Source: Hanleya hanleyi (Eukaryota > Mollusca > Polyplacophora > Lepidopleurida > Hanleyidae). From it: a stretch of DNA of 64,000 nucleotides. Positions 23,410 through 35,818 of the stretch are shown one piece after another. The DNA lies in the NCBI GenBank assembly GCA_036873755.1, contig JAVTVY010016018.1, forward strand, positions 1 through 64,000, given 5' to 3'. Below the pieces are notes generated by a model. The model was not told the origin of the DNA. It saw only the letters and a list, made by a program, of their open reading frames with translations, and did no database searches. A program made the position numbers and the translations under genes. The first letter of the stretch is position 1. The number at the start of each line of letters is the position of its first letter.

Positions 23410-24500
23410 AAGCGCAGCGTGGAAGGAGAACTGCAGATGAATTGGACAGGTCTAAAGTGGGCACAAAACTTTATTCGGACCGCGGTTTTAAAGAAAGTTA
23501 TGGAACGGTCCGAAAGGACCAGGCCAAAAACACCGGGTCAGAGTGAACTTTCCACCGTGCTGATAAAAATATCGACCTGCAGCTCGTCCCAGTTGGGGCG
23601 GGCTTGCGTGAAACATGGACCGCGTTCCAGGGTCCCAATGTTGACATGCTCCTCAATATACATACTTGTGGTTGAGATCCATGTTATCAGTGTAGTGCAT
23701 GACCACATTTCTCTTCGAGATATATACATGCAAAGATATCAAGCACAATGCAGTTGGAGACTGTTGTTGACACTGACTTGTTGAAGGAGGTATTGCTGGC
23801 CAATGTTCTAATTTACAAAATACCGCCCATATTAAACACTCTATCTCGTCACATGGCGATAACCAGAATTCGGCAAAATACTTCCCCGCGAAAGCAGACC
23901 GATATGGTTATATTGTATGCGTGATTTGACATACCAGTCCGTGCTCGGGTATGTGCATAAAATCCGTGTATTCAGATTGTCCACCATTACAATTAAACGG
24001 TGATTGTTCTCCTTTGCACACAATTGACACTGGGATAATTAGTCTGAACCATTAATTCAACAAAACTCCTTTATGTATTTTCCAGCTCGGGGTTAGACAA
24101 ACTATACACGCTTTCCCATCTATGGTATCCGTCCATAGGATTCGCTACTGCTGTCTTTGTAGGTCTGCTGACAAGTTTCGTCACAGGTGACCTGTTATAT
24201 GATTCCCCATTTCGCATATTGTCTGCTCATCACAAACCGTCGGAGGAAACACATCAGTCAACATGTTGAATTCGATTGTACAATTACTTGTTAGAGTGGT
24301 AGATGCAGTTATCTCTGGTAAACAAGTGGAATTTCGTCCGACTTGGTTCAAGAGTATGCTTTGTGGATGACGATAAGAAACGCATGAACAACACATAAAA
24401 CCGTCATAAAATGTGATAACAAAACGATGACTGGGATCCCAGGAACAATACAAGGGTATCGTGAACAGATTAGGATCAAGACTACTATGTAAAGAACGCT
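23410..24500. other. Unassigned sequence; two ORFs without recognised domains
   Basis: The 134-codon ORF at 23380-23784 (+) takes its first ten residues from the PLE tail, so that start is not native, and the rest has no motif I know. The minus-strand ORF at 24181-24453 (90 codons) is unusually cysteine-rich (nine cysteines, including CCSC), but without clear splice sites I cannot say whether it is an exon. Confidence 0.25.
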
Positions 24501-24744
24501 ATTCCAAACTCCGAATCAACGTTATCAAAACGATAGGATCTCTTTAGCGAGATTGTTATCCTGGGTAATAGATCAGTATCCTCAAGTCATTTACTGATAT
24601 CGTCTGCATTCTACGCCTTTGGATTCCAAACTCCGAATCAACGTTATCAAAACGATAGGATCTCTTTAGCGAGATTGTTATCATGGGTAATAGATCAGTA
24701 TCCTCAAGTCATTTACTGATATCGTCTGCATTCTACGCCTTTGG
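24501..24744 (+). repeat. Two-copy tandem duplication of 122 bp
   Basis: 24501-24622 and 24623-24744 both run from ATTCCAAACTCCGAATCAAC to TTCTACGCCTTTGG. I saw one difference (CCTGGG versus CATGGG). Such identity implies a recent local duplication or an assembly artefact. There is no coding content. Confidence 0.9.
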
Positions 24745-25371
24745 TGGAAACTTGACAGATTAATTCCTTATTACATATCAGTACCAGTGTTTTCTTTGTA
24801 ATCACAGGTGCAACAAAGCAAGATGACGTTGAACCGAAGTTGTTTCCCGGAGTTGTGTCGTAAACGACTACGTTGTGGGATGGAATACGAAAACTCAGAT
24901 GTAAATATTGTTTTCATCATATCAAATTGACTAGTGTTGTTTCGGCATTCAGCCTCTCATGTCACCTAGCGATAATATTATCCATAGCTAGGATTGAATA
25001 CAACCAGGTATTCGACCCTCTCTGCGATTTATGGTCTGCCTGGATAATTTATATCCTTTTTTTATATAATTTTGTTATTGTCCGATATCAAAACAGATAT
25101 ACAATACACGTACATACATGTATGGGTCATATAAATATACATGGGTTCATATAAGAATAGAATGTCAGGAGGCCGTATCTTACTGACAAAACAAGGTGAT
25201 GAAGTTGAATTCTAGTACAAACATGTATGGAATATATAGATAGAAACCGACCTGTAGCAAAGATGTTCTCGCATTAGATACGAGAGAAGTTAAAAAATTG
25301 ATACGTTGTTCGGAACTGAATTTCAACCTTAATGTCAATACTTATAGTAGTATTTATAATTATTCTATAAG
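24745..25371. other. Unassigned sequence
   Basis: One hydrophobic 93-codon ORF (24873-25154, +) has an ...AWIIYILFLYNFVIV stretch but no family signature. I see nothing else. Confidence 0.3.
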
Positions 25372-26520
25372 GCCGTACCAGTTTTTCCATTTTTCTTCGA
25401 AATTTTGCAGTCTATTATAAATATTTGCATTTAACTTTTCAGATAGATAATACTTCTTAAGTTCACATTTGATACAACTTAAAACGGGTATTTTACTCTG
25501 AATACTGGCTCTGTATATACAATAGTTTGTTATTAACGACACCAGATTGAGTACTTTCGAGTTAGGGCCTAAAAAGTCGAAGATAATGGACTTTGACGAG
25601 AAAAAAATCTTTGTAAAGTGCATTCGTCAACCCATGCCACAACCTGGTTTCGAATTACCACCGTTTTAGGACAATCTACCAGTAAATGTACAATGGTTTC
25701 AGCCTCTCTTCCACACAGGGAACATACATTATCATCCGTCAGATGCATCCTAAAGAGTAAATCTCTGCAAGTTAAAGTACGAGATACTATTCTGTACCTA
25801 AACCACCACAACTTTGGATCGTTGGTAAATGACTTTGCCAAAGTATGGATTCTAGGCCATGACATCTGCTCACTAGGCAGGTTGAAATATTCTTGCCAAC
25901 GGGTTTATTATTACAATTCAAATTCTTCAGGTATATCCTATAATAAACCTGCCAACCCTTGTCAATCGACAATATCACTTTAGTGAAAAATGGTATGAAA
26001 GGGCCATGAACAGGATATCGTACGGTACCTTATAACCAGACAGTTTTATATATTCTAATACACAGTGTAAGAGGCCATAAAATAATGTAAATGGTGTACT
26101 TATATTATAGGACACACAGAAGTTCCGATAAGAACGTGGTATGCCCTTCTCATTCAAAAAATCGGATGTAAATATTATTCCGTTGTCATACCAATTTTGG
26201 TAAACAAACCGGTTTGCCATCGATCAGCACATCGCCGTGTACCATAGCGGCTGTGAAAAAATATCAACTATTGTCCGGACTTCAAGGTTATTGCAGAAGT
26301 CTAGATAGGCGAAACAGACATCTCTCCAAAAGACATTATTTATTTTGCCCAAAATCAACTTAACGGAACAGGGGCCAAGAGTCCATAATTTATATCCTAA
26401 TAAGTGATTATGAGCCTGTCGTGTACGCTGGCAAGTGCATGAGGAACCCCCTGTTGGGCTCCCGCTGTAAGTTTCAATGACTGTTCAGGCAGGTAGAGAG
26501 GCCAAGTTTGGCGGCCAAAA
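25372..26520 (-). pseudogene. LINE relic: C-terminal part of an ORF2-like protein with zinc-binding RT-associated domain
   Basis: Three broken frames on the minus strand form one protein path. 26220-25975 (FVYQNWYDNGIIFTSDFLNEKG and LHCVLEYIKLSGY) leads to 25978-25787, then 25865-25569 (KLWWFRYRIVSRTL, then a C-x2-C-x8-H-x4-C cluster in CSLCGREAETIVHLLVDC), then 25623-25360 (a C-terminal helical tail with KKYYLSEKL and EKWKNWY). The KxxWFQYRIL...CxxC...ET..HL...C pattern is typical of the zf-RVT region at the C-terminus of L1/Tx1-like and CR1-like LINEs. Weaker coding-like sequence reaches about 26520. Frame shifts and stops show that it is dead. The RT palm and endonuclease are absent. Confidence 0.75.
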
Positions 26521-27540
26521 AGCCCACTTCATAACTTTACAAGAGACAATCGGAATGTTTCAGGGAATCGAGAATTAACGTGTAACGTTTGTAAGCGCCA
26601 ATGGACAAACTTAGCTATACGTGTGTTATATAGTTCTGGTGTTTTGACCAGAATGGAGCAATCAATAAGACATAGCCGATCATGATTCCTTACTATCTAT
26701 AGCTATCGAATAGGGCTTAAACTGCGGCTTAATATTTATTGTCGCAAAATCGTTATATTAAACCGACTAGCGGTCAAATAGTGTGATCACCCTATTAGGC
26801 AGCATCTGCAGCCGATATATCCACTACCCATCATTAAATTATTTGTGTTTCGCCCCATTTCATTTAGACCTAAGTTTACATCCTCAAATGTGCTGCCAAA
26901 ACTGGATTTTTACTGTCCAGTCCTCAAAACAGGTGGCATCCTGCCGGTGCCTGTAATTCACCATGCAGTTTTTACAAGGGCGGGATTATGCTGTCAATTT
27001 CACGAAAAGCTGATCAATTCTGACCGCGTTTTGGTGTAATTTCCTTCGAATTATCAACTCTGCCTTTGTAGACTGTGATTTCAGGTTTACGCTGTTGTCA
27101 ATCATTATAGTCCAGGCTCATTATTCTTCAACTTCATGCATATATACGCAGCATTCTTATTACTTCTATCAGAAATTACTGATATCACTCGTATATCACT
27201 CGTATATAAAAATATAAGCAGTAGATCTACATGTAGGCCCCTGTAAAAATATCCACAAAAGGTTACATTAAGGCAAATTACTCGTAATAGAGCCCTAAAA
27301 CTACACATGTATATTATTAAGGGTAATATGGTTAACTTCTATATATAGATAAATATGAGCTCTATTGATATGATGAATTATTTTTTATATATAAACTAAA
27401 AATTAATATTTGGTGCATCAAATTTCAACATCTGAAACAGATACCTTCTAATAGCTTTCTGATTATCACATATGCCTTTTTGGTGTTCAATCACAAGTTT
27501 ATTCAATTGTTTTCAGCTTACAGCACAAATTAATGTCCAA
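26521..27540. other. Unassigned sequence
   Basis: Short ORFs (26845-27039 and 27105-27308) have no domain signature. I see no RNA gene or repeat. Confidence 0.35.
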
Positions 27541-27851
27541 CACAGCTAGAAAAAAGGTGATGGACCATCACCTTTTAATGGTTATCAGGCCGGGTCATCA
27601 TCTTTAAAAGGTGATGAGTTAGAGCCATCACCTTTAAATGGTGACGACCATCACCTTTAAATGGTGACGACGATCACCTTTTAAGGGTGATGTCGCATCA
27701 CCCTTAAAAGGTGATGACCTAAATTTACAATCATTGCTCTTCACACTTCAGAGGTGATTCCCATCATTTTTAAAGGTGATGATAAAAAAGGGTGATGGCT
27801 GTAACTCATCACCTTTTCGGGGTGATAGTTATCACCTTTTTTCTGGCTGTG
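27541..27851. mobile_element. 311 bp MITE-like element made of AGGTGAT/ATCACCT palindromes
   Basis: The ends are inverted repeats: CACAGCTAGAAAAAAGGTG at 27541-27559 pairs with CACCTTTTTTCTGGCTGTG at 27833-27851, with one mismatch. The interior is a run of facing AAAGGTGATG and CATCACCTTT words (27595-27720 holds at least eight), so the single strand can fold into many alternative hairpins. The architecture (CAC-AGC..AGAA end, then an array of short palindromic GGTG words) parallels both ends of the 6.26 kb element at 35611-41874, which uses GGTGTAAA words. It has no coding capacity. Confidence 0.75.
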
Positions 27852-28187
27852 AAGATAGTGGAAATTTGAGGTTGTGTCAATAAATCTTTTTTTCTAAATA
27901 AGATATTCCTAATATAACTTGTAACTAAACACCATAAGGGAAACCTTTGGTATCCAGAAAGCCATCTGAAGTTACCAATAGCAACAGTTGAGGTTTGCTG
28001 CACCAAAATTTTACCAAGTTGGCAAAAGTTTTGAAGTTATTAATCACAGATATATTTCACATATGAACCTATATATAGAACCAGATGAGCCCCAATAATA
28101 TGCATATGCAGTCATTGATCTCTATTGTAAGTATTGTGAAATACTAAAAAAAAACATTAAAATATGCTTACAACAACACGGTGTGTC
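27852..28187. other. Unassigned sequence
   Basis: Short AT-rich stretch; I see nothing of note. Confidence 0.4.
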
Positions 28188-31100
28188 CCACTAGGGCGGC
28201 ATTGCACTGTTTCGTACTAAAAACGAGGGAGTTTCCCAATGGTGTAGGGGTCACACAGTGGAATTTCCCCCGGAACAGACATGTAAAATTGAAATTGCCA
28301 TTCTCTTAGATTGTATTAATATAAAGTCAGCCTTAAGGTTGAGTGAAAATGAAAATTAATTGATTTAGAAAAAAAATATGAAATTTAGTGCGGAATCGGT
28401 GGTGAGGTCATGCACATGGGAACGAGGTTATCGTTCAGGCGCCAATTTCGTCACACTGACAGATTACAGGAAATACAAAAATCGAGCTGGCGATTGTCAT
28501 ACCATTTCCACATTTTTGGAAGCTGGTAGAGTCACTTGATAAAGTCGTAGTGCATATAAACAGCTCATTTGTGTAGTGGATACCTCAGCCGTCAGATGAA
28601 CTTGGTGTATATTGTCGAAAATCAGATCACATTTGGATGTTGTTGTTGTTGTTGTGAAAATGACAGGTCAGTTACGTAATTTTTTATCCGAACGTTCTAT
28701 GTTTTGGCATAAAAATGTTCCGAGATAGATAGATTTATTGTGATATATGATATATGAATAGTTTTTGTGTTTAGAGCGGTATCACAGCGAGGCACAAAAC
28801 GTAGGGCTAAAACACAACAAGCCTGTAAGACAATATAGTACATAGCACCCTTTTATGCACACAGGGAAGTTTAGGTTTATTTTAAAATATCCGATAAACT
28901 TTCACAGAACCATTCAATGCTAACTTGTGAATTATTCTATTAATTTGGAAAGTCATGGCTACGTCAGTCTTGAGAGTTCGAGATAATTGACCCCCTCCCC
29001 CCCCATTGAATGTGGCCTTGCAAGCAGAGCTGCTAATTATGGACCATGGGTCTGTCATGAGTGCCCTCCCTTGGACCAATTTCTCACGTTTTTCAAAAAT
29101 ATGAGATATAGCTCGTTCTGATAGAAATTATTCCTCCATGTGCAGGTCTTTACATAATGGCGACCACTTGCTGCCCCTCACCCCCCCCGCCCAACAAATC
29201 TATAATCTATGCCCCACGTTCTCCTCCACCCAATCTCTGCTCCCATCCCATATAACATAACCCACAAATTAAGCTAGTCTGTGATATTCATTGCCTGGTT
29301 CATTTTCTTCTTTACCTGGCATCTGATCTAATCTGTAAAGTTACTGCACATCCCCTATCCAACTCCTCTTCCCACCCAGAGTATCTACTTGTATTCCATG
29401 GTTTATGTCCCATATTGCAAAATAGCCACCATACGTTGTTTATGGTACGGTATCTGTTACAAATGTACCATATGTTTCCTCTACATCATAGACTGTTCGC
29501 TTAAATCTTGAAGTTGTACTTGAGAAGCAGATAGCTTAATGTCATTTTCATGTGACGTCATCACTATTATGACATCGTCATGGTGCCCACAATTGTGCAA
29601 TACACTTACGACGTTGCGTCGTAATACAATGAATTTTGATGTGATGTCAAAATATATACAGGAACATATACAGCTGGCCCTCACATAATACAGGTTGCCA
29701 ATTTACTTTTTTTATAGACTGTTCCTTAAAAAATGTTAAATGCTGGTCTGATCACTCTACATGTTCTTCAGTTAAATCGATTAATGAACACAGGTACACA
29801 TAGTTTACATGTATATATGTGACCTTGCATGATCAACTACTGCCAGGGCACATAATGTCTGAAGTGACACTTATAGGAAATACAGTATATTTTGGATTTT
29901 AACCGATTTTCATACCGGATACACCAAAATGTTCAAAATTTCCAGCTTTATTCACTTTGTAGATTAGGAGATATTTCAAAGAATTTTTTGCCCTATAAGG
30001 TGGCATTGCACCATTTCGTACTAAAAACGAGGGAGTTTCCCAATGGTGTAGGGGTCACACAGTGGAATTTCCCCCGGAACAGACATGTAAAATTGAAATT
30101 GCCATTCTCTTAGATTGTATTAATATAAAGTCAGCCTTAAGGTTGAGTGAAAATGAAAATTAATTGATTTAGAAAAAAAATATGAAATTTAGTGCGGAAT
30201 CGGTGGTGAGGTCATGCACATGGGAACGAGGTTATCGTTCAGGCGCCAATTTCGTCACACTGACAGATTACAGGAAATACAAAAATCGAGCTGGCGATTG
30301 TCATACCATTTCCACATTTTTGGAAGCTGGTAGAGTCACTTGATAAAGTCGTAGTGCATATAAACAGCTCATTTGTGTAGTGGATACCTCAGCCGTCAGA
30401 TGAACTTGGTGTATATTGTCGAAAATCAGATCACATTTGGATGTTGTTGTGAAAATGACAGGTCAGTTACGTAATTTTTTATCCGAACGTTCTATGTTTT
30501 GGCATAAAAATGTTCCGAGATAGATAGATTTATTGTGATATATGATATATGAATAGTTTTTGTGTTTAGAGCGGTATCACAGCGAGGCACAAAACGTAGG
30601 GCTAAAACACAACAAGCCTGTAAGACAATATAGTACATAGCACCCTTTTATGCACACAGGGAAGTTTAGGTTTATTTTAAAATATCCGATAAACTTTCAC
30701 AGAACCATTCAATGCTAACTTGTGAATTATTCTATTAATTTGGAAAGTCATGGCTACGTCAGTCTTGAGAGTTCGAGATAATTGACCCCCTCCCCCCCCA
30801 TTGAATGTGGCCTTGCAAGCAGAGCTGCTAATTATGGACCATGGGTCTGTCATGAGTGCCCTCCCTTGGACCAATTTCTCACGTTTTTCAAAAATATGAG
30901 ATATAGCTCGTTCTGATAGAAATTATTCCTCCATGTGCAGGTCTTTACATAATGGCGACCACTTGCTGCCCCTCACCCCCCCCGCCCAACAAATCTATAA
31001 TCTATGCCCCACGTTCTCCTCCACCCAATCTCTGCTCCCATCCCATATAACATAACCCACAAATTAAGCTAGTCTGTGATATTCATTGCTGCCCCATCAG

Positions 31101-33642
31101 GCCTAAATTCATTTTCTTCTTTACCTGGTTCCGGCATCTGATCTAATCTGTAAAGTTACTGCACATCCCCTATCCAACTCCTCTTCCCACCCAGAGTATC
31201 TACTTGTATTCCATGGTTTATGTCCCATATTGCAAAATAGCCACCATACGTTGTTTATGGTACGGTATCTGTTACAAATGTACCATATGTTTCCTCTACA
31301 TCATAGACTGTTCGCTTAAATCTTGAAGTTGTACTTGAGAAGCAGATAGCTTAATGTCATTTTCATGTGACGTCATCACTATTATGACATCGTCATGGTG
31401 CCCACAATTGTGCAATACACTTACGACGTTGCGTCGTAATACAATGAATTTTGATGTGATGTCAAAATATATACAGGAACATATACAGCTGGCCCTCACA
31501 TAATACAGGTTGCCAATTTACTTTTTTTATAGACTGTTCCTTAAAAAATGTTAAATGCTGGTCTGATCACTCTACATGTTCTTCAGTTAAATCGATTAAT
31601 GAACACAGGTACACATAGTTTACATGTATATATGTGACCTTGCATGATCAACTACTGCCAGGGCACATAATGTCTGAAGTGACACTTATAGGAAATACAG
31701 TATATTTTGGATTTTAACCGATTTTCATACCGGATACACCAAAATGTTCAAAATTTCCAGCTTTATTCACTTTGTAGATTAGGAGATATTTCAAAAAATT
31801 TTTTGCCCTATAAGGTGGCATTGCACCATTTCGTACTAAAAACGAGGGAGTTTCCCAATGGTGTAGGGGTCACACAGTGGAATTTCCCCCGGAACAGACA
31901 TGTAAAATTGAAATTGCCATTCTCTTAGATTGTATTAATATAAAGTCAGCCTTAAGGTTGAGTGAAAATGAAAATTAATTGATTTAGAAAAAAAATATGA
32001 AATTTAGTGCGGAATCGGTGGTGAGGTCATGCACATGGGAACGAGGTTATTGTTCAGGCGCCAATTTCGTCACACTGACAGATTACAGGAAATACAAAAA
32101 TCGAGCTGGCGATTGTCATACCATTTCCACATTTTTGGAAGCTGGTAGAGTCACTTGATAAAGTCGTAGTGCATATAAACAGCTCATTTGTGTAGTGGAT
32201 ACCTCAGCCGTCAGGTGAACTTGGTGTATATTGTCGAAAATCAGATCACATTTGGATGTTGTTGTTGTTGTTGTGAAAATGACAGGTCAGTTACGTAATT
32301 TTTTATCCGAACGTTCTATGTTTTGGCATAAAAATGTTCCGAGATAGATAGATTTATTGTGATATATGATATATGAATAGTTTTTGTGTTTAGAGCGGTA
32401 TCACAGCGAGGCACAAAACGTAGGGCTAAAACACAACAAGCCTGTAAGACAATATAGTACATAGCACCCTTTTATGCACACAGGGAAGTTTAGGTTTATT
32501 TTAAAATATCCGATAAACTTTCACAGAACCATTCAATGCTAACTTGTGAATTATTCTATTAATTTGGAAAGTCATGGCTACGTCAGTCTTGAGAGTTCGA
32601 GATAATTGACCCCCTCCCCCCCCATTGAATGTGGCCTTGCAAGCAGAGCTGCTAATTATGGACCATGGGTCTGTCATGAGTGCCCTCCCTTGGACCAATT
32701 TCTCACGTTTTTCAAAAATATGAGATATAGCTCGTTCTGATAGAAATTATTCCTCCATGTGCAGGTCTTTACATAATGGCGACCACTTGCTGCCCCTCAC
32801 ACCCCCCGCCCAACAAATCTATAATCTATGCCCCACGTTCTCCTCCACCCAATCTCTGCTCCCATCCCATATAACATAACCCACAAATTAAGCTAGTCTG
32901 TGATATTCATTGCTGCCCCATCAGGCCTAAATTCATTTTCTTCTTTACCTGGTTCCGGCATCTGATCTAATCTGTAAAGTTACTGCACATCCCCTATCCA
33001 ACTCCTCTTCCCACCCAGAGTATCTACTTGTATTCCATGGTTTATGTCCCATATTGCAAAATAGCCACCATACGTTGTTTATGGTACGGTATCTGTTACA
33101 AATGTACCATATGTTTCCTCTACATCATAGACTGTTCGCTTAAATCTTGAAGTTGTACTTGAGAAGCAGATAGCTTAATGTCATTTTCATGTGACGTCAT
33201 CACTATTATGACATCGTCATGGTGCCCACAATTGTGCAATACACTTACGACGTTGCGTCGTAATACAATGAATTTTGATGTGATGTCAAAATATATACAG
33301 GAACATATACAGTTGGCCCTCACATAATACAGGTTGCCAATTTACTTTTTTTATAGACTGTTCCTTAAAAAATGTTAAATGCTGGTCTGATCACTCTACA
33401 TGCTCTTCAGTTAAATCGATTAATGAACACAGGTACACATAGTTTACATGTACATATGTGACCTTGCATGATCAACTACTGCCAGGGCACATAATGTCTG
33501 AAGTGACACTTATAGGAAATACAGTATATTTTGGATTTTAACCGATTTTCATACCGGATACACCAAAATGTTCAAAATTTCCAGCTTTATTCACTTTGTA
33601 GATTAGGAGATATTTCAAAGAATTTTTTGCCCTATAAGGTGG
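28188..33642 (+). repeat. Three near-identical ~1.8 kb tandem units
   Basis: The marker GTACTAAAAACGAGGGAGTT recurs near 28215, 30017, 31833 and 33657, giving periods of about 1804, 1815 and 1824 bp. Units are almost identical, to the point that spurious ORFs repeat residue for residue (e.g. 29892-30113 and 31707-31928). The visible differences are a (TTG)n length change (28636-28654 long, 30438-30450 short, 32256-32274 long) and a ~19 bp CTGCCCCATCAGGCC-containing segment present in units 2 and 3 but missing in unit 1. No unit holds a convincing gene. Confidence 0.92.
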
Positions 33643-34285
33643 CATTGCACCATTTCGTACTAAAAACGAGGGAGTTTCCCAATGGTGTAGGGGTCACACA
33701 GTGAAATTCCCCCAAAACAGACATGTAAAGTTGAAAAGCTATTTTTTTAGATTGTATTGATATAAAGTCAGCCTAAATGTTGAGAGAAAATGAGAATTAA
33801 TTAATTTAGAAAAAAATTATGAAATTTAGTGCAGAATTGGTGGTGAGGTCATGCACATGGGAAAGAGGTTATCGTTCAGCCGCCAATTTCGTCACACTGA
33901 CAGATGACAGGAAATACAAAAATCGAGCTGGCGATTGTCATACCATTTCCACATTTTTGGAAGCTGGTAGAATCACTTGATAAAGTCGTAGTGCATATAA
34001 ATAAACATCTCATTTGCGTAGTGGATACCACAGCCCCCAGGTGAACTTGGTGTATTTTGTCGAAAATCAGATCACATTTGGATGTTGTTGTGAAAATGAC
34101 AGGTCAGTTACGCAATTTTTCCCCCGAACGTTCTGTGTTTTGGAATAAAAATGTTCCTGAAATAGATAGATTTATTTAATATATGTTATATGAATAGTGT
34201 TTGTGTTTAGAGCGGTATCTCAGCGAGGCACAAAATGTAGGGCTAAAACACAGCAAACCTGTAAAACATTATAGTACATAGCACC
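33643..34285 (+). repeat. Diverged, truncated fourth copy of the 1.8 kb unit
   Basis: From 33700 on, the match to the other units drops, with many substitutions and indels (GAAATTCCCCCAAAACAG where others have GGAATTTCCCCCGGAACAG). It stops at about 34285, after the CATAGCACCCT motif. This looks like the older edge of the array, from which the nearly identical units were amplified later. Confidence 0.85.
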
Positions 34286-34377
34286 CTAGGCTCTGCCTTA
34301 ATTGACAGGTGATGCCAAGTCTTACTCTATAGATTGAACTTGTGACGAGTTTTGAATCACTCATTCATTGGGATTCA

Positions 34378-35610
34378 TTATGTCTCCCCAACTATGTTGG
34401 GGGGAGACATCTAGTGTTTGTGCTGTCTGTCTGGATGGATGGATGGATGTGTGTCTGGATGAATGTCTGGATGGATGCCTGTCCGTCCCCTTGCCTTGTC
34501 TGCAAGATATCTGAGAACTACTGGATGGAATTTCACCAAACTTGGATGGAAGCTTCATTGGGATAGCCCCCTCATTTGATTAGGTTTTGGTGTGTGTGCG
34601 TGCATTCATCCGTGTCCGGTGTCCGTCCGTCCGTCCATCTACTTGTACATGTATATACAGGCCTTGTCTGCAAGATATCTTGAGAACTACTGGGCGGAAT
34701 TTCACCAAACTTGGATGGAAGCTTCATTGGGATAGCCCCCTCATTTGATTAGGTTTTGGTGTGTGTGCGTGCATTCATCCGTGTCCGGTGTCCGTCCGTC
34801 CGTCCATCTACTTGCACATGTATATACAGGCCTTGTCTGCAAGATATCTTGAGAACTACTGGACGGAATTTCACCAAACTTTGATGGAAGCTTCATTGGG
34901 ATAGCCCCCTCATTTGATTAGGTTTGGTGTGTGTGCATACGTTCATCCGTGTCCGATGTCCGTCCGTCCGTCCATCTACTTGTACATGTATATACAGGCC
35001 TTGTCTGCAAGATATCTTGAGAACTACTGGATGGAATTTCACCAAACTTGGATGGAAGCTTCATTGGGATAGCCCCCTCATTTGATCAGGTTTTGGTGTA
35101 TGTGTGCATGCATTCATCCCTGTGCGGTGTCCGTCCGTCCGTTCATCTACTTGTACATGTATATACAGGCCTTGCCTGCAAGATATCTGGAGAACTACTT
35201 GACGGAAGTTCACCAAACTTGGATGGAAGCTTTATTGGGATAGCCCTCTCATCTGATTAGGTTTTGGTTTGTGTGTGCATTCGTTCATGTTCAGTGTCCG
35301 TCCGTCTGTCCATGTACTTGTACATGTATACGTATATACAGGCCCTTTCTGCAAGATATCTGAAGAAATACTGGACAGAATTTCACCAAACTTGGATGGA
35401 AGGTTCATTGGGATAGCCCCCTCATTTGATTAGGTTTGGGTGTGTGTGTGCATTTATCCATGTCCATCGTCTGTCCGTCCGTCCGTCCATCTAATTGTTC
35501 ATGTATATACAGACTTTGTCTGCAAGATATCTGGAGAACCACTCGACGGAATTTCACCAAACTTGGAGGGAAGCTTCATTGGGATAGCCCGTCGTCTGAT
35601 TAGGTGTGTG
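34378..35610 (+). repeat. Left half of a core-repeat element (TGTCTCCCCAAC end, TCCG microsatellites)
   Basis: It begins with a hairpin-like end (ATGTCTCCCCAACTATG, then TTGGGGGGAGACAT) and a (TGGA)n tract at 34433-34475. About seven ~165 bp units follow, with GGCCTTGTCTGCAAGATATC, GAGAACTACTGGA, TTTCACCAAACTTGGATGG, AAGCTTCATTGGGATAGCC, TTGATTAGGTTTTGGTGTG and (TCCG)n. The unit near 35600 is broken after GATTAGGT by the 6.26 kb element, and the array resumes at 41875. Confidence 0.85.
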
Positions 35611-35611
35611 C

Positions 35612-35818
35612 ACTCTAAGCTCAGAAGGTGTAGAAAAGGTGCAAAAAAGGTGTAAATCAAACGTTTACACCTTCTGGGTTCATGTTTACACCTTTAGGGG
35701 TGTAAATAAGGTGTAGGAAAGGTGCAAATGTATGAAGATTGATTCTAACCCCGATTTTACACCCGTAAAGGTGTAAATTTATTAAAAGGTGTTAAAAAGG
35801 TGTAAATATTTAATTTTC
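35612..35818. repeat. Left palindromic GGTGTAAA array of the 6.26 kb element
   Basis: At least twelve AGGTG(T/C)(A)AA or reverse TTTACACCTT words occur in 207 bp, several as facing pairs (e.g. AAGGTGTAAATC followed by GTTTACACCTTC near 35647-35672). The single strand can form multiple hairpins. Confidence 0.85.

Noticed and set aside
29892..31928. Identical 73-codon ORFs repeated with the 1.8 kb unit
   Set aside because: Identity comes from the recent tandem amplification; the frame is lost in the diverged fourth copy, so there is no sign of selection for protein.
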